From the NCBI RefSeq assembly GCF_029977985.1, contig NZ_JARKOT010000166.1, forward strand, positions 23,433-87,432: a DNA stretch of 64,000 bases, given 5' to 3'. This document shows, piece by piece, positions 12,301 to 24,600 of the stretch (positions are counted from its first letter, which is position 1; each line of letters begins with the position of its first letter). The DNA is from Propioniciclava sp. GTDB taxonomy: Bacteria > Actinomycetota > Actinomycetes > Propionibacteriales > Propionibacteriaceae. The notes below the pieces were generated by a model, which was given only the letters and a program-made list of their open reading frames with translations, was not told the origin of the DNA and searched no databases. Made by a program: the position numbers and the translations under genes.

Positions 12301-15300
12301 GGAGCAGGTGCTCCTCGGCGCGGCGCAGCTCGCGCGGGCGCTGGAGCGTTCGGAGGGCGTACGGCTCGTCGATGTCGTCCACACGCTGGCTGTCGGTCGG
12401 GCACGAGGGGACTACCGCGCCGCGGTCGTCGCGGGTTCCCTCGACGAACTGGCTGCCGGTCTTCGCGCGCTGACCGAGGAGCGGTCCGTACCCGGTGTGC
12501 TCCCGGTGACGGGCCCTGGCGACCGCCCCGACGATGTCGTGGCCGACCTCCTGAGCGGCCCCTCGGGCCACCGGTTCGTGCTCGATCTCCAGGAGCGCGG
12601 CGAGCTGGACCGCATCGCCCGGCTGTGGTGTCTCGGTCTGGACCTCGACCTCGCCCCCCGCGGGGGGCGCCGGATCACCCTGCCCGGGACCGTCTTCCGG
12701 AAGGTCCGGCACTGGATCACGGACCGCGTGGCGCAACAACCCGACGAGACCCGTGGCACGGGGTTCCCGGCAGCGCCCACGCCGACCGTGGGCACGCACC
12801 AGGACGTCCCCCCGGCGCCCGCCACCGGAGCCGAGGCGATTCCGTCGCCGGCCGGGCCCAGCACGCCCGCTCCGGTGCCGGTCGAGGCGGCGCTGGCGCC
12901 CCGCGCGGCGCAGCAGCGCCGCCCGTCCGCAGAGCTCGTGCGCGAGGCGATGGCCACGGTGCTCGAGGTGCCCGCCGAGGAGCTCGACCCGACGGCTTCG
13001 CACACCAACCACGGGGTTGACTCCGTGCTCGCCGTCGAGATCGCCGATCGCATCAGTCGGGAGAGCGGGGTCGAGGTCAAGCCGACCGACATCTTCAGCT
13101 ACGCCTCGATCCGAGAGCTCGCGGCGTACGTCGACACCCTCCTGCCGGCTGCGCCCACCGCCGAAGCGGTGCCTCCGGCCGGGGGACCGCCGCCTGCGGA
13201 ATCCGCCACCCCCGTCACCGCGCCGACGGCGCACACGCGATCGGTGGCTGTCGGCGAGACATCCCAGGAGCTTGCCCCGCCGGCCCTCTCGGAGGGGCCG
13301 TCAGCGGTGGCCGGACCCGTCGACGACGTCGAGATCGCGATCATCGGTTGGTCTGCGATTTTCCCCGGCGCGGACGACATCGAGTCGTTCTGGGCCAATC
13401 TCCGCGACGGCCGCGACAGCGTGACCGAAGTGCCGCCGACACGCTGGGACGTCGACCTCCACGTCGACCCCGATCCTGCGGCGCCGGGCAAGTCGTACAG
13501 CCGATGGGCCGGCGTCATCGAACGGCCGGACCTCTTCGACCCGGACCGGTTCGGCATGTCGCCGCGCGAGGCGCAACTGGCCGATCCGCAGCACCGACTC
13601 CTCCTTCAGGAGGGCTGGCGAGCACTGGAGAACGCGGGCTACCCCGCCGAGACCCTCGCGGGCCGCAACATCCCCGTGTACGTCGGCGGGGCGGCGGGCG
13701 ACTACCGCGAGTATCTGGCGGGCCACGGCCTCCGTCCGGAGGGCTACTTGTTCACCGGCACGAGTGCCGCCGTCCTGTCCTCGCGTCTGTCGTATGCGCT
13801 CAACCTCAGCGGCCCCTCGATGACGGTGGACACGTCGTGCTCGTCGTCGCTGCTCAGCATCCACCTGGCGGCCCAGGCCATCCGCGAGGGGCGCTGCGAG
13901 ATGGCCGTGGCCGGGGGGGTCGCCCTCTTGTTCACCCCGGACCTGCACATCCTGGCGTCCAAGAGCCGGATGCTCTCCCCCCGCGGCCGGTGCCACGCCT
14001 TCGACGCCGAGGCGGACGGGTTCGTGCCCGGCGAGGGGGCGGGCGCCGTCATCCTCAAGAGGCTCGACGCGGCGATCCGCGACGGTGATCGGGTGATCGC
14101 CACCGTCATCGCCTCCGGGACCAACCAGGACGGGCGGAGCAACGGCATCACCGCGCCGAGCATGACCGCCCAGCGTGACCTCGAGCGGGCCGTCTACGCC
14201 GCCGGCGGGATCGACCCCGCCGACATCGGCTACGTCGAGTGCCACGGCACGGGGACGCGGCTCGGCGACCCCATCGAGATCGAAGCCTTGCGTCACGCCT
14301 TCGGGGAGCAGCCCGCACGGAGCTGTGCCCTCGGATCGGTCAAGAGCAACATCGGCCACGCACTCACCGCCGCCGGTCTCGCCGGTTTCGTCAAGGCGGC
14401 GCTCTGCCTCGAGCACCAGACGTTGGTGCCGACCCTGCACGTCAAGACCGTCAACCCCCTGCTCGAGCTGGGCTCGGGCGGCTTCTATCTCTCGACGGAG
14501 CGGGCGCCCTTCCCCGCCCCGCGGACCGGCCGACGCCTCGCCGCGGTGAGCGCCTTCGGGTTCAGCGGGACGAACGTGCACGCCGTCCTCGCGGAAGCAC
14601 CTGCCGTGCCGCGGCCCGCCGACCCGGTGCGGGTCGACCTGCTGCTGCCCGTCTCCGCGCCGACGAGGGAGCAGCTCGACGAGCTCCTCGAGCGGCTTGC
14701 CCGACGCGTCGACCAGCTCGACGTGCGCGACGTGGCCTACACCCTGCAGCATCGGCGCACCCACTACGCGGTGCGAGCGCTCGTCGTGCTGCACCCGGGA
14801 GGATCCGCGGCCGAAGCCCTCCGGGCGGCCACGTCCACCCCGGTGCCGGCGGGAGGCATCGCCGCCCGATACCTGGCGGGCGAGGCGGTCGACTGGCCCG
14901 CCCCGGCCCCAGGGGCGCGCGTCGCCGATCTCCCCGGTCTGCCGCTGGCGCTCACGAGCCAATGGCCGGTGCCCGGCGTGTTCCCGGCCGGTCGCGCGGC
15001 ATCGACGGGAGGGAACGGCGGCGGCCGTACGGTGCATCTGCGGCCGAGCGACCCTCTCGTGGCCGATCACGTGGTCGCGGGGGCTCCCGTGCTGCCGGCG
15101 GCAGGCCATCTCGAGCTCGTCGTCGACCTCGTGCGGGAGCGGACCGGATGGGCGGGCTTCGAGCTGCGCAAGTGTGTCTTCCTGCGACCGGTGATCGTCG
15201 ACGCGGAACTGGACCTCACGGTGTCGCTCCTCGAGGACGGTGACGGCCTTCGCTTCACGGTGAGCAGCGGCTCCGGTCTGCTGCACAGCCGCGGTGAGGT

Positions 15301-18300
15301 CGTCCGGGCGACGCCCGAGGCCTCGTACCCGGACGTCGCTGCCGCCCGGGCCCGCTGCGATCGCGAGATGGATGCGAGGGTCCACTACCACCGGTTCCGG
15401 GGAGTCGGAGTCCGGTACGGCGAATCGTACCGGACGGTCACCGCGATCCGGGCCGGCCACGACACCGTCGTCGCCAGCCTCATGGCTCTCGGCGACGGCG
15501 CGGCCCACCTCCCCGCCCCCTGGCTGGACGGAGCGATCCAGACCGTCGCCGCCCTGCACGATCCGGCCGAGGAGTCGTCGCCGACGCTGCCCTTCGCGAT
15601 CGACCGACTCGTCGTCGCCGCACCGCTCCGCGGGGCTCTCACCGTCGTCGTCGTCGAGCAGCAGTCGCCGGACCGGGCCACGCTGCGCCTCGTGGGCGAG
15701 GACGGCCGGGAGCTCGTCCTCGTCGACGGCCTGCTCTCCCGCCGCCTGCCCGAGACGACGGCACTGCACGTACTTCACCCGACCTGGACTGCCGACGACC
15801 TGCCGCGCGCACAGAGCGTGCCGCCGCCCGGGCCCGACGACCTGGTCGTCGTCGAGTCCCGGACGGGGCCCGTCGCGTACGCGCTTATCGGCGACCGGCG
15901 GACGGCCGTCCCCCTCGGCGACCCGGCGATCGAGGACCAGGTGGTGGAGTGGGCCGCACGCGGCGCCGGGGGACGGGTGGTCCTAGCCCTCAACGGGGCG
16001 GGCGCCGATCACGGCTGGCGCGCCTGCGACCCCGCGTACGAACGGGCCACGATCGGTCTGCCCGTCGTGCGCATCCTGCGAGCGCTTGCGCGCTCGGGGG
16101 GCACCTACACCCTCGACGTCGTGACCGTGGCTGCCGCGGCGGTCCCGGGCTTCGAGCAGGCCCGGCCCATCGCCGCGCACGTCACCGGCCTGGTGCGCTC
16201 GCTCTCGCGCGAGCACCCGAGCTGGACCGTGCGCATCGCCGACATCGACTCCGCGACCGCTCGCTCGGCGGCCGCCCCCGACGTGGTGGCCTCGGCGCTC
16301 GCAGCCGCGGGCGCCGGTGGCGGCCTGTGCTGCGTCCGTGGCGGGCGGGCCTGGAGCCGGGGCCTGTCACCCGACTCCCCCTCCGACGGCGCGCGGGTCG
16401 TGCCGGCCCGCCGCGGCGGCGTCTACGTCATCTTCGGGGGCGCCGGCGGGATCGGGGCGGAGACGGCCTTGGCCCTTGCCGAGAAGCACGCGGCGCATGT
16501 CGTCCTCGCAGGACGGCGACCCGCCGACGACCGTACGCGGGAGCTGGTCGCCCTCGTCCGCGCGGCGGGCGGTTCGGCGGAGTACGACCAGGCCGATCTC
16601 GCCGATCTCGACCAGGTCACGCACCTGCTGCGGCGTACGCGCGCCTCGTGGGGCCCGATCTCCGGCGTCTACCACTCGGCGCTCGTCCTGCACGACGTGC
16701 CGATGGCCGCCATGACCGACGAGTCGTACGACGCGGTCTGCCGCCCCAAGATGGAGGGTTTGCACAACGTCCTCACCGCCTGCGCGGGCGAGGACCTCGA
16801 CCACCTCGTGGTCTACTCCTCCATGCAGTCTTTCGTGTGCAATCCCGGCCAGGGCAACTACGCCGCGGCCGGGTTGTACGCCGACGCCCTCATGGACGGC
16901 GCGCGCGCCGGGGGGTTGCCGGTCCGCCTCGTCAACTGGGGCTACTGGGGCGAGGTGGGCGTGGTGAGCCACCCGCGTTACCGGGCAGCGATGGCCGCCG
17001 AGGGCGTCGGGTCCATCGGCGCCGGCGAGGGCATGCGGGCGGTCGCCGGGGTGCTCGCCGGCGACGGCCACCAGACGGTCGTCGTCCGCTCGACCCCCGA
17101 GGTGTTGGACAGGCTCTCGATGCCCGGGGCCGGTACCCCGGCCACGCCGACGCCGTCGTCGTACGACCGGGCGCGCATCGTCGACCTCGTCACGCATCAC
17201 GCGGAGCTCGAGGAGCTCGGCCTGCGCTGGGCGCGGCTCGTGCTGGCCGAGGTGGGGGTGCTCACTCCGGCCGGCGACGTGGCCGACGAAACACACTGGG
17301 CCGCTCAGGTCCGACCGGCCCGCTTCCCGCTGGTCCGCGCGATCGTGGGACACCTGCACGCCACCATCGGGACGGCCGGCGGGGGCGAGTCGCCCGACAC
17401 CCTGCGGGTGGCTCTTAGCGTGCATGGTGAGCGACACCCCGACCTCGCCCCTCAGGTCGCCCTGCTCGTGTCGTGCCTGGAGTCGTACGCGGCGTTGCTT
17501 CGCGGCGAGCGGGAGTCGACCGAGGTCATGTTCCCAGGCTCGTCCATGGAACTCGTCGAGGGCGTCTACCGGGCGGACCCGCTGATCGCGGGGCTCAGCC
17601 GACACGCGGCCCAGGCCCTGGTCGGCGAGTGCCTCACCGCGGACAAGGCCCTGACGGTGCTGGAGGTCGGTGCCGGCACCGGCGGGACGACGTCGGTCGT
17701 CCAGCCGGCGCTCCGTCAGTGCGGCGCGCCGTACACCTATCTCTACACGGACCTGTCCGCGGGCTTCCTGGCTCACGGCCGGCGCGAATTCGGTCGGGAC
17801 GATCCGTCGATGCGCTTCCTGCGGTTCGACGTGGAGGCGGAGCCCGCGGGTCAGGGCATCGAGCCCGGATCGGTCGACGCGGTCGTCGCCGTGAATGTCC
17901 TGCACGCGACGAACGACCTGCGCCGTACGCTGCGCAACATCGCTGCGACCTTGCGACCGGGCGGCACTCTCACCCTGATCGAGACGACCTCGGTGTCGCC
18001 CTTCGCGACGCTGACGTTCGGTCTGCTCGACGGGTGGTGGGTCTTCGCCGACGGCGTCCGCGAACCCCACTCCCCGCTCGCCTCGGTGGAGACCTGGACG
18101 CGTCTACTGAAGGAGTCCGGCTTCGCCACGGTGGACGTCTCGCCGTCGCTGGCGGATCTCGGGGTCGGCGTCGGCCAGCACGTCTTCCATGCCCGGTTGG
18201 CCGACCGGGGTTCCCTGGAGGTGCCGCCAGAGGCGCCCGCGGCGGTCTCGGCAACGGCCAGTCCGACGGCGGCAACCGGTGGGGCCACGGCGGGCCCGGC

Positions 18301-18694
18301 CGCGGCGGACGAGTCCGCGATTGCGGCACGCATCGTCGAGGTCATCTGCCAGGTGCTGCGCCGCGAGCAGGGCAGCCTCGACCACGAGCAGCCGTTCGCC
18401 GAGTACGGGGTGGATTCGATCATCCTCGTGGAGCTGGTCGGGGAGCTGAATGCCGCCCTCGGCGTGGAGCTCGACAACACGGCCCTGTTCGACAACCCGA
18501 CGATCGCCCAGCTCGCTCGGGCTGTGGCCCAGACGGCGCCCTCCGAGCCGACCGCCCTGCCGTCGCCCCCGAGCGCCTCGTCGGCGCTCACACCGCCCGC
18601 GACAGAGATGGACGAACTCGCCCTGCTCGAGGCACTCGCCGCGGGCACCTGTTCGGTCGAGGACGTGGAGTTGATGATGGAGGACTACCGGTGA
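6293..18694 (+). CDS. trans-AT type I polyketide synthase (ACP-KS-DH-KR-ACP-KS-ACP-KS-DH-KR-cMT-ACP)
   Basis: The start is the ATG at 6293, inside ATGTCTGA shared with the previous stop and preceded by GGGGA; the longer ORF in the track is not needed. The protein has 4133 residues. An N-terminal helical docking segment is followed by ACP1 (Ser87), KS (Cys347 in DTMCSSS), DH (His758, Asp900), KR (Tyr1313, YAYAN), ACP2 (Ser1468), KS (Cys1729), ACP3 (Ser2244), KS (Cys2516 in DTSCSSS), DH (His2926, Asp3079), KR (Tyr3523), C-methyltransferase (GAGTGGT near 3792) and ACP4 (Ser4042). All KSs keep HGTGT and N[VLI]GH. There is no AT; each post-KS region keeps the DVAYTL-type linker found after trans-AT ketosynthases. 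The C-terminal segment [18 protein letters not shown] resembles a trans-AT docking motif. The first DH has Ser where HxxxGxxxxP ends in Pro. The middle module is only KS-ACP. Confidence 0.96.
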   Translation: MSEPTRESVRQKLVEMQTAGADHQEVLAYLQRVKERSGHLSPEQQPTAADPVAAVVELVRRLIADHTGTPLERVRPDQRLDRIGFDSVMALEVVRGLRPHFGEVGMGLLFDSETPRGMAERLVRDHPERAAALVDSDRNTGTAPATPTGTATPEEPSPAGPTDERTREADRSHRPDGSPAGRASVVGLAGRFPGAGSVAEFWDVLASGRDCVGPVPADRWDHEAYAASAPGRPGTSYLTRGAFLDHPDAFDADFFAISPKQARFMDPQERLLLQETWHALEDAGIPTTALAGRPVGVYVGVMYADYGEWAHRAEGIDYLASSHASIANRISYTYDLRGPSMAVDTMCSSSLTALDLACTALASGEIDVAIVAGVNLTTHPRKFVDLSQGRFASASGACRAFGEGADGYVPGEAVVVAVLTRPEVGDRDGLRPWGHIDGIAIGHGGRTTGYSAPNPSDQEAVIRRAQERAGVRPGDVSYIEAHGTGTSLGDPIEVDALARVFGDAEPRSTPCAIGSVKSNVGHCEAAAGLVGLTKVLLQLRHDTLAPSLHAEQLNPRLALGDRLTIQRSKAPWAAGRPRHAGLSSFGAGGSSAHVVVTEALPGRAPSAAAPEARRPRAFAVSASTSEALRTQLVALADAVTSVAASSQDVAYTLAHGRTRLDVRTVLLAADLSELAALARATASAADPSGMHGTGSPDLSAVAAAWCRGEEVDLLGGATGRLVELPGYTFATTSYWHRPLAGDDTARKVAVDDPRLADHVVGGVPVLSAAAVLDLLADELGGRGETVVVEDIVFRAPLTGGPDGLSFSLHRTGDSFELRDVGGRLCVQGRGRLAGADGALPNMADAPLDVPLTPASEIYPRFAAAGLAYGPSYRLLEQVSARGSEAWGVLASSAGRTGVLDAALQTMIGFASDDHGGLPFCLRRVVLGPDTVRARRVAAHRDGASTDILLADAEGRTVASLEGVVVLASPLLASARTGILRETWGPAETGSVMTAPTVAIWAADAGTGRLAAALEAHGAAVRAVTPPTLPSDADVLVDLRFLAGQGLREAITAFGPTMSALTGRLAEGGTALRRIEVRRCGDPGIRTGAALDRTLAVEDGRYRGRGVLVPGGSVDVERLAAEVLLDSDWGGIVRLGDGRRESLHLSLEHPLPQPTEGAAGPAVRPGGRYLVTGALGGIGRMLCRTLADRYGADLTLVGRRDAPAELEALLGEITAAGGRARYVAADLATAAGARQAVDAALADGPVDGVFHLAGVVRDALAVRKRSEDAEAVLAAKALSLAEVTDALAEAGAAPWVICFGSASAYVGVPGQVDYAYANAAVAAWTEQTGLRAVTVEWPLLESVGMGVPAGVRQRLEAHLGWRPMPWTGVADVLAWTAATDDKVVRPVFGDPATIRRWLEHFAGTPQAAAATGPVLHAPTSDRPAPEPSGAPAPVPAAFVDHLARLIGDELGLAGPLDADRSFDRVGLESVMVMNITAALDADLGSVPSTVLFQYRTVHELADGLWGSHRDQVLALLGDSAAEPAAERGGVPGSAAPAPARPAPEPVVAPLPPPTPPFPEDDPIVIVGIAGRFPKSPDLEALWENLRTGTDCVVEVGDDRWDHAALLDDRPGVPGRTYARWAGLLDDIDLFDAAHFHISAREARAMDPQERLFLETSWHALEAAGFAPDDPALGRCGVYAGTMYAQYQMYGSDPAVTESGALPASQHAAVANRVSYALDLTGPSLTVDTMCSSSLTALHLACQALRAGDCESALVGGVNVISHPYRFLQMAAGRFAARDGRCRSFGAGGTGYVPGEGVGVALLMPLSRAWAAGAHVEAVIRGSAVSHGGRTNGFTVPSVPAQAEVIRTALDKAGIDGTAIDYVEAHGTGTELGDPIEVAALQEALGRRDGRALPVGSIKSNLGHLEPAAGMAGLAKIILQMRHRALVPSLHSDEPNPFIDFSGIVVQHDFEPWESATGTPLIAALSSFGAGGSNAHVILEEPPVVALPDEPAGVRHVVPLSGGSREQVLLGAAQLARALERSEGVRLVDVVHTLAVGRARGDYRAAVVAGSLDELAAGLRALTEERSVPGVLPVTGPGDRPDDVVADLLSGPSGHRFVLDLQERGELDRIARLWCLGLDLDLAPRGGRRITLPGTVFRKVRHWITDRVAQQPDETRGTGFPAAPTPTVGTHQDVPPAPATGAEAIPSPAGPSTPAPVPVEAALAPRAAQQRRPSAELVREAMATVLEVPAEELDPTASHTNHGVDSVLAVEIADRISRESGVEVKPTDIFSYASIRELAAYVDTLLPAAPTAEAVPPAGGPPPAESATPVTAPTAHTRSVAVGETSQELAPPALSEGPSAVAGPVDDVEIAIIGWSAIFPGADDIESFWANLRDGRDSVTEVPPTRWDVDLHVDPDPAAPGKSYSRWAGVIERPDLFDPDRFGMSPREAQLADPQHRLLLQEGWRALENAGYPAETLAGRNIPVYVGGAAGDYREYLAGHGLRPEGYLFTGTSAAVLSSRLSYALNLSGPSMTVDTSCSSSLLSIHLAAQAIREGRCEMAVAGGVALLFTPDLHILASKSRMLSPRGRCHAFDAEADGFVPGEGAGAVILKRLDAAIRDGDRVIATVIASGTNQDGRSNGITAPSMTAQRDLERAVYAAGGIDPADIGYVECHGTGTRLGDPIEIEALRHAFGEQPARSCALGSVKSNIGHALTAAGLAGFVKAALCLEHQTLVPTLHVKTVNPLLELGSGGFYLSTERAPFPAPRTGRRLAAVSAFGFSGTNVHAVLAEAPAVPRPADPVRVDLLLPVSAPTREQLDELLERLARRVDQLDVRDVAYTLQHRRTHYAVRALVVLHPGGSAAEALRAATSTPVPAGGIAARYLAGEAVDWPAPAPGARVADLPGLPLALTSQWPVPGVFPAGRAASTGGNGGGRTVHLRPSDPLVADHVVAGAPVLPAAGHLELVVDLVRERTGWAGFELRKCVFLRPVIVDAELDLTVSLLEDGDGLRFTVSSGSGLLHSRGEVVRATPEASYPDVAAARARCDREMDARVHYHRFRGVGVRYGESYRTVTAIRAGHDTVVASLMALGDGAAHLPAPWLDGAIQTVAALHDPAEESSPTLPFAIDRLVVAAPLRGALTVVVVEQQSPDRATLRLVGEDGRELVLVDGLLSRRLPETTALHVLHPTWTADDLPRAQSVPPPGPDDLVVVESRTGPVAYALIGDRRTAVPLGDPAIEDQVVEWAARGAGGRVVLALNGAGADHGWRACDPAYERATIGLPVVRILRALARSGGTYTLDVVTVAAAAVPGFEQARPIAAHVTGLVRSLSREHPSWTVRIADIDSATARSAAAPDVVASALAAAGAGGGLCCVRGGRAWSRGLSPDSPSDGARVVPARRGGVYVIFGGAGGIGAETALALAEKHAAHVVLAGRRPADDRTRELVALVRAAGGSAEYDQADLADLDQVTHLLRRTRASWGPISGVYHSALVLHDVPMAAMTDESYDAVCRPKMEGLHNVLTACAGEDLDHLVVYSSMQSFVCNPGQGNYAAAGLYADALMDGARAGGLPVRLVNWGYWGEVGVVSHPRYRAAMAAEGVGSIGAGEGMRAVAGVLAGDGHQTVVVRSTPEVLDRLSMPGAGTPATPTPSSYDRARIVDLVTHHAELEELGLRWARLVLAEVGVLTPAGDVADETHWAAQVRPARFPLVRAIVGHLHATIGTAGGGESPDTLRVALSVHGERHPDLAPQVALLVSCLESYAALLRGERESTEVMFPGSSMELVEGVYRADPLIAGLSRHAAQALVGECLTADKALTVLEVGAGTGGTTSVVQPALRQCGAPYTYLYTDLSAGFLAHGRREFGRDDPSMRFLRFDVEAEPAGQGIEPGSVDAVVAVNVLHATNDLRRTLRNIAATLRPGGTLTLIETTSVSPFATLTFGLLDGWWVFADGVREPHSPLASVETWTRLLKESGFATVDVSPSLADLGVGVGQHVFHARLADRGSLEVPPEAPAAVSATASPTAATGGATAGPAAADESAIAARIVEVICQVLRREQGSLDHEQPFAEYGVDSIILVELVGELNAALGVELDNTALFDNPTIAQLARAVAQTAPSEPTALPSPPSASSALTPPATEMDELALLEALAAGTCSVEDVELMMEDYR

Positions 18695-21600
18695 GCGATC
18701 GTCGAGCCATCCTGCAGGCTGTCCGTGCAGGGACTCTCTCGCCCCAGGAAGCGGCTCAGCGGCTGCGTGGCCAGGAACGGGAGGTTCCCCCCGCGGCCGG
18801 CGGCGGCTACGCCATCGTCGGGCTGAGCGCTCGCTTCGCGGGCGCCCCCGACGTCGAGGCGCTGTGGTCGATGATCCTCGACAAGCGCAGCGGGATCACG
18901 ACGGTTCCCGACACGCGTTGGGATGCCGCGGCACTGTTCGATCCCCACGGCGGGCCGGGGCGGATCACGTCCAAGTGGGGCGGCTTCCTCGACGACGTCG
19001 ACCTCTTCGACCCCATGTTCTTCCGCATGTCCGGGCGGGACGCGGAAGCCATGGACCCGCAACAGCGGCTGTTCCTCGAGACCGCGTGGGCCGCCCTCGA
19101 GCAGTCGGGCTACGCCGGCAGTCCCCGGTCACGGCGAGCTTGCGGCGTCTACGTCGGCACCCCGCCGAGCGACTACCTCACGGTGGCCGAGCGAGAGGGA
19201 GCGCTGGCGGACAGCCGAACGATGATGGGCAACGACTCCGCAATCCTCGCCGCACGGATCTCGTACCTCCTGGACCTGCAGGGGCCGAACCTCTCCCTCA
19301 ACACGGCCTGTTCCTCCTCGCTGGTCGCGCTGGACCTGGCGTGCGCGGCGCTCGCCGCCGGAGACATCGACATCGCCATCGCCGGTGGCGTGTGCCTCTT
19401 CCTCGGTCCGGGCTTCTATCTGTCCGCCAGCGCAGGCGGCATGCTCTCGCCCACGGGCGCCTGCCACGCCTTCGACCGGGCCGCCGACGGCTTCGTCCCA
19501 GGGGAGGGCGTCGCCGCGGTCGTGGTGCGTCGACTCGAGGATGCCCTCCGGAACGGCGATCACATCCGCGCGGTCGTCCGCGGGACCGGCGTAAACCAGG
19601 ACGGTCGCAGCAACGGCCTCACCGCCCCGAGCGCACGGGCCCAGTGCGATCTCGAACGGTCCGTGTACGCGGGGGCCGGGGTGGATGCGCGGAGCATCGG
19701 GCTCGTCGAGGCGCACGGGACGGGCACGCCGCTCGGTGACCCGGTGGAGGTCGACGCCCTGACCCGTGCCTTCCGCGCGGACACCGCCGACCGCGGGTTC
19801 GCGGCCATCGGCTCCGTGAAGACCAACATCGGGCACACCGGTCAGGCCGCGGGCTTGGCCGGCGTTGTGAAGGCGATCAAGGCGCTTGAGGAGCGGACGA
19901 TCCCGCCGACGCGGGAGTTCTCCGTCGCCAATCCGGCCATCGACTTCGCGGGATCCCCCTTCTACGTCGCTGAGACGGCGCAGCCCTGGGAGAGCACCGG
20001 TCCGCGGCGGGCCGTGGTCAGCTCGTTCGGGTACGGGGGCACGAATGCGCACGTGTTGTTGGAGGAGGCTCCGGCGGTGCCGGCCCGGCCGACCCGACCG
20101 GAGCGGCACGTCGTCCTGGTGAGCGCCGACACCGAAGAGGCACTCGAGCGACTGAAGGGGCAGCTGGCGGCTGCGCTCGATCCCCCCGCGGCGGGGGTGA
20201 CGTTGCACGACGTGGCGACGACCCTGAGCCGTGGCCGTCGCCGGTTCGCGGTGCGCTGGGCCTGCGCGGTCGACACGATCGAGGGCCTGGTCGCCGCCCT
20301 CCGTGGGGCGGTGCTCCCGCCCGACCCGGAGGTCACCGCGTTCGTCACCGACGCCGCCGAGCCGGCTCCGACGCACGACTGCCCCGGCGTGCAGGTGCCG
20401 CTGCCCACTCACCCCCTCGCCCGCACGCGGTTCTGGCACGACGTGCCCGCGCCGGAGGCGGGGGACGTCCTCGACCTGACCCCGACGGGAACGACTCCGG
20501 AAGGCGCACGGTCCTGGCGCCTGACGGCGCGCGGTGCGTGGATCGACGAGCACCAACTCTCGGGACGCCCTGTCCTCGCCGCCGCCGCCACGATGATCGT
20601 CATGGTCCGGGCCGCCCGAGCTCTCGGTGTCCACGGTGAGGTGGTTCTCTCGGGCCTCGAGTGGCGCCGGCCCCTCGACCCCCGCCCGGGCGTCGACGTC
20701 GTCGCGACCCCGGAGGGGCAGGGCTTCCGTCTCGAGCTCCGGCAGGCCGCTGATGTCTCCCCCGCGACCGTGGCCCATCTCGAGGCGGCGAGCGCTCCCC
20801 TCGCAGGCCCGTCGATCGACGTGCCGACCGACCCAGGCACCGCCCTCGACGTCGAGGGCGCCTATGCCGCGAGCCGCGCGGCCGGGCTGATCCATGGCGT
20901 CACCTACCGGGTTCTGACCTCCGCGAGGCTCGCCGGTGCCGTCGCCACGGCCGAATTCGCCGTGCCCTCCGCCCGACCCGGCGGCTACGCCATCGACGGC
21001 GCGCTGCAGACGGCGGCCCTGCTCCTGAACGCGACGAGCCGTGAGCGCCCCGGACCGCCGGTCCGGCTGGCCGAGGCCGTGCTCGGGGACGACATCCCGC
21101 AGCGCGGCGTCATCTCGGCGGTGCAGAGCGATGGCCGACCCGTCGTCGAGCTTGGTGACGGGACCCACGTCGCCGTCCGGCTCAGGGGCCTGGAGACCGC
21201 GTCGTCCGGGCCGGCGCAAGAGGGCCCCGGCCTGCTGCGGTTCGACTGGGTGGCCGTCGACGAGCCCACGCCCGTACCTCCTGCGGCCCTTGCGCTCGAC
21301 TCCACCGGGGCGGTGACCGACCCGTACGGCTGTCCGGTCACCGACGTGGCGGGGTACGTCGACGGCGAGCACGTGGCCGTCGCCGTCGCCGCAGACGCCG
21401 CCCACGCCTGGCACGGCGCGCGAGGGGTGCTCTCGGCCCTGGTTGACCTCCCCTCCGCCCCCCGCGTGACGTTCGTGTGCCCCGAGGGCGCGCGCGGCCG
21501 CACGGTGGCGACAGCCCTGGCCGCCTATGCGGCCTCGGTGCGCCGGGAGGGGGTGTCCCTCGATGTCGGCGTGACGCTGGCGTTGCCCGGGGCCCCCGCG

Positions 21601-24600
21601 CTGGCGGGCCGGGGGGCCGGGCCGTTCGCGCTGATCGACGGGGAGCTGCGGGCGCCGCAGCCGGTGCCGGACGAGACGGGTACGCCCCTGGCCCTGGGGC
21701 CCGGCTGGACCGTCCTCACCGGCGGGACCGGGTTCGTCGGCTCTGCCATCGCCTCCGCGATCGTCGCCGCGGGCGGTCGCGTCGCGCTCCTCGGTCGGAC
21801 GGAGCCCGCCCCGGACCTGCTCGCCCGACTCGGCGGTGCGGCGACCTTCGTCGCAGCCGATGTCCGGGACGCCGCCTCTCTCCGGGCGGCGCTCGCCGGC
21901 CTGAGGGAGAAGGCGCCCATCACGTCAGTGGTGCACGCCGCCGGGACGGTGCACACCCAGCGATGGCGGGGGACCGAACCGGCAGCCCACGAGGCGATGC
22001 TCTCGACCAAGCTGGACGGCGCCAGGCTTCTGGACGAGGCGACCGCGGGTGATCCCTTGACGGCGTTCGTCCTCGTGTCCTCCGTGGTGGGGACGACCGG
22101 CCTCGCCGGGCACTCCTCGTACGCCTATGCGAACGGGACCCTCGCCGGCCTCCCCGGGGAGCGGGCAGCCCTCGGCCGCCCCGGCCGCACCCTCGTCCTG
22201 GAGTGGGGGCCGTGGGCCGGGGGGCTCGCCGGGACGGACGCAGCGGAGGGCCCGGCGGCGTTCTCGGCCGAGACCGGCGCTGCGGCTTTCCGCGTCGCGC
22301 TCGCGGCGTCTGGCGACCGGGTCGTCGTCATGGCTGACCGGCACGACGCCCAGGCCCTCGCCGGGGCGCGCGGTGCCGTGAGTCCTGTGGTCGACGTCCC
22401 CGCGCCGGCCGTCGGCGCCGAGGCCGCCGACGATGTGGCCCTGGTCCGGTCGCTCATCGCGGAAGAGCTCAAGGTGCCCCTTGACCGGGTCACCGCCGAG
22501 CGCGAACTCGCTGATCTCGGCGTGGAGTCGTTCATGGTCGTGGACCTCGGCCGGCGGCTCGAAGAGCACTTCTTCCGCGTGCCGAAGACGATCTTCTTCG
22601 AGAGCCGTACGGTCGGTGACCTCGCCGCGTCGTTGTCTGCGCATGGACGGCGGCCGTCCCGGACCGAGTCGCCCGTCCCCACCGTCGAGCCGGCCACGGT
22701 CGCGTCTCCCGTCGCCCAGCCGCTCCCCGCTGCGGCCGACGAGTCGACGAGCGACCTGCCGGAGCCGGTGGCGATCGTGGGCATGAGCGGGCGCTACCCG
22801 GGGGCTCGCGATCTCGACGGCTTCTGGCGCGTCCTGGAGGAGGGCCGCGACTGCATCGTCGAGATCCCGGCGGACCGGTGGCAGATGGACGGGTTCTACT
22901 CACCGGAACGCCAGCCAGGTCGGAGCTACGCCAAGTGGGGCGGCTTCCTCGACGGGATCGACAGGTTCGATCCGGCGTTCTTCCGCATCGCCCCCAACGA
23001 GGCGGCGATGATCGACCCGCAGGAGCGGCTCTTCCTGGAGGAGGCGTGGCACGCGGTCGAGGACGGCGCCCTCACGCCCGACACGCTGCCGCGCCGGACG
23101 GGGGTCTTCGTCGGGGTGATGTACGGAGAGAACCAGCTCTTCGGCATGACCGACGACGGGCGCCTCGCCGGGACGTCGTTCGCGTCGGTCGCCAACCGCG
23201 TCTCGTACGTGATGAACCTGCACGGGCCGAGCCTCGCCGTCGACTCGATGTGTTCTTCCTCGCTGACCGCCCTGCACCTGGCTCTCTCGGCCATCCGAGC
23301 GGGCGAGTGCGAGGCCGCGATCGTCGGCGGCGTCAACCTCAGCCTGCACCCGCGCAAGTACCTGCAGTTGAGCCTCGGCAGGTTCGCCTCGTCCGACGGG
23401 CGCTGCCGGAGCTTCGGGGAGGGTGGGGACGGCTATGTTCCCGGCGAAGGGGTCGGTGCGCTCGTGCTGAAGCCGCTGGCCGCGGCGATGCGCGACGGCG
23501 ACCCCGTACGCGCGGTGATCCACGGGAGCGCCCTGGGTCACGGTGGCCGGACGAACGGCTACACGGTGCCGGACCCCGTGGCCCAGGCCGACGTCATTAC
23601 GCGGGCCCTCGCCGCGAGCGACCTGCCGGGCGGGCTCGGCTACGTCGAAGCCCACGGTACGGGCACCGCCCTCGGCGATCCGATCGAGGTCCGCGGGTTG
23701 GCCCTGGGGCTGGCGGAGGCGCCCGAGCCCGCGGTGAGCCCGCTGCTCGGGTCGGTGAAGTCGAACGTCGGCCATCTGGAGTCGGCCGCCGGCGTCGTCG
23801 CGCTCGCGAAGGCGGTCCTGCAGATGGAGCACGGGCTCCTCGTCCCGAGTCTGCATGCGCAACCGCGCAACCCCGATCTCGCGCTCGAGGACACCGGCTT
23901 CACGCTCGCGGAGCGCGGGCGCCGGTGGGAACCCGAGCGGCCGCGCACCAGCCTGGTCAGTTCCTTCGGCGCGGGCGGGTCGAACGCCTCCGTCGTTCTC
24001 TCGGGGGCGCCGTCGCGTCCGGCGTCGCCGGTTGCACCGCACGGCCCGTTCCTCTTGCCGCTCAGCTCGAACGAGCCGGTGGGACTCGCGCGGGTCGCCC
24101 GCGCCCTTCTCGCCTGGTTCGACCGGAGCGGTGGGCAGGCGGAGGCCGTGCGCGGGGCCGTTGCGGAGGTGCTCGGCGTCGAGGCGAGTGAGATCGACGA
24201 CGATGCCACGTGGGACGATCTGGGTCTCGACCCGCAGCAGCTGGCGATCGTCGAGGGCCAGCTGCAGCGGGCCGGAGTGACGGTCGACCTTCGAGCGGCG
24301 ACGTCCGTCGGGGCGGTGCCGTCCGGCGCTGCCGAGGCCGGCCTCGCCGACGTCGCACAGACGCTGCAGACCGGGCGAGTCCACCTCAAGCATCGTGTCG
24401 TGATCGTGGCCGCCGATCCCTCGGAGGCTCGGCGACTGCTGGGCCGACTGGCGGAGGGCGAGCGACCCGAAGGCGACCTGCTCGGTGACCTCGACCGGAT
24501 CGGCGCGGAGCCGCTGGACGTCGCCCGCGCCTGGCTCACCGGTGACCCGGTCACCTGGCCCGCCACCGGGGGGCAGCGGATCTCCCTTCCCGGCTACCCG

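Noticed and set aside
10808-15778. Long minus-strand ORFs (808 and 825 residues) opposite the PKS
   Set aside because: Antisense shadows of KS/DH regions, with low-complexity translations and no family match.
15949-17418. 489-residue + strand ORF in another frame
   Set aside because: Shadow frame of the DH-KR-cMT region; arginine-rich with no motifs.
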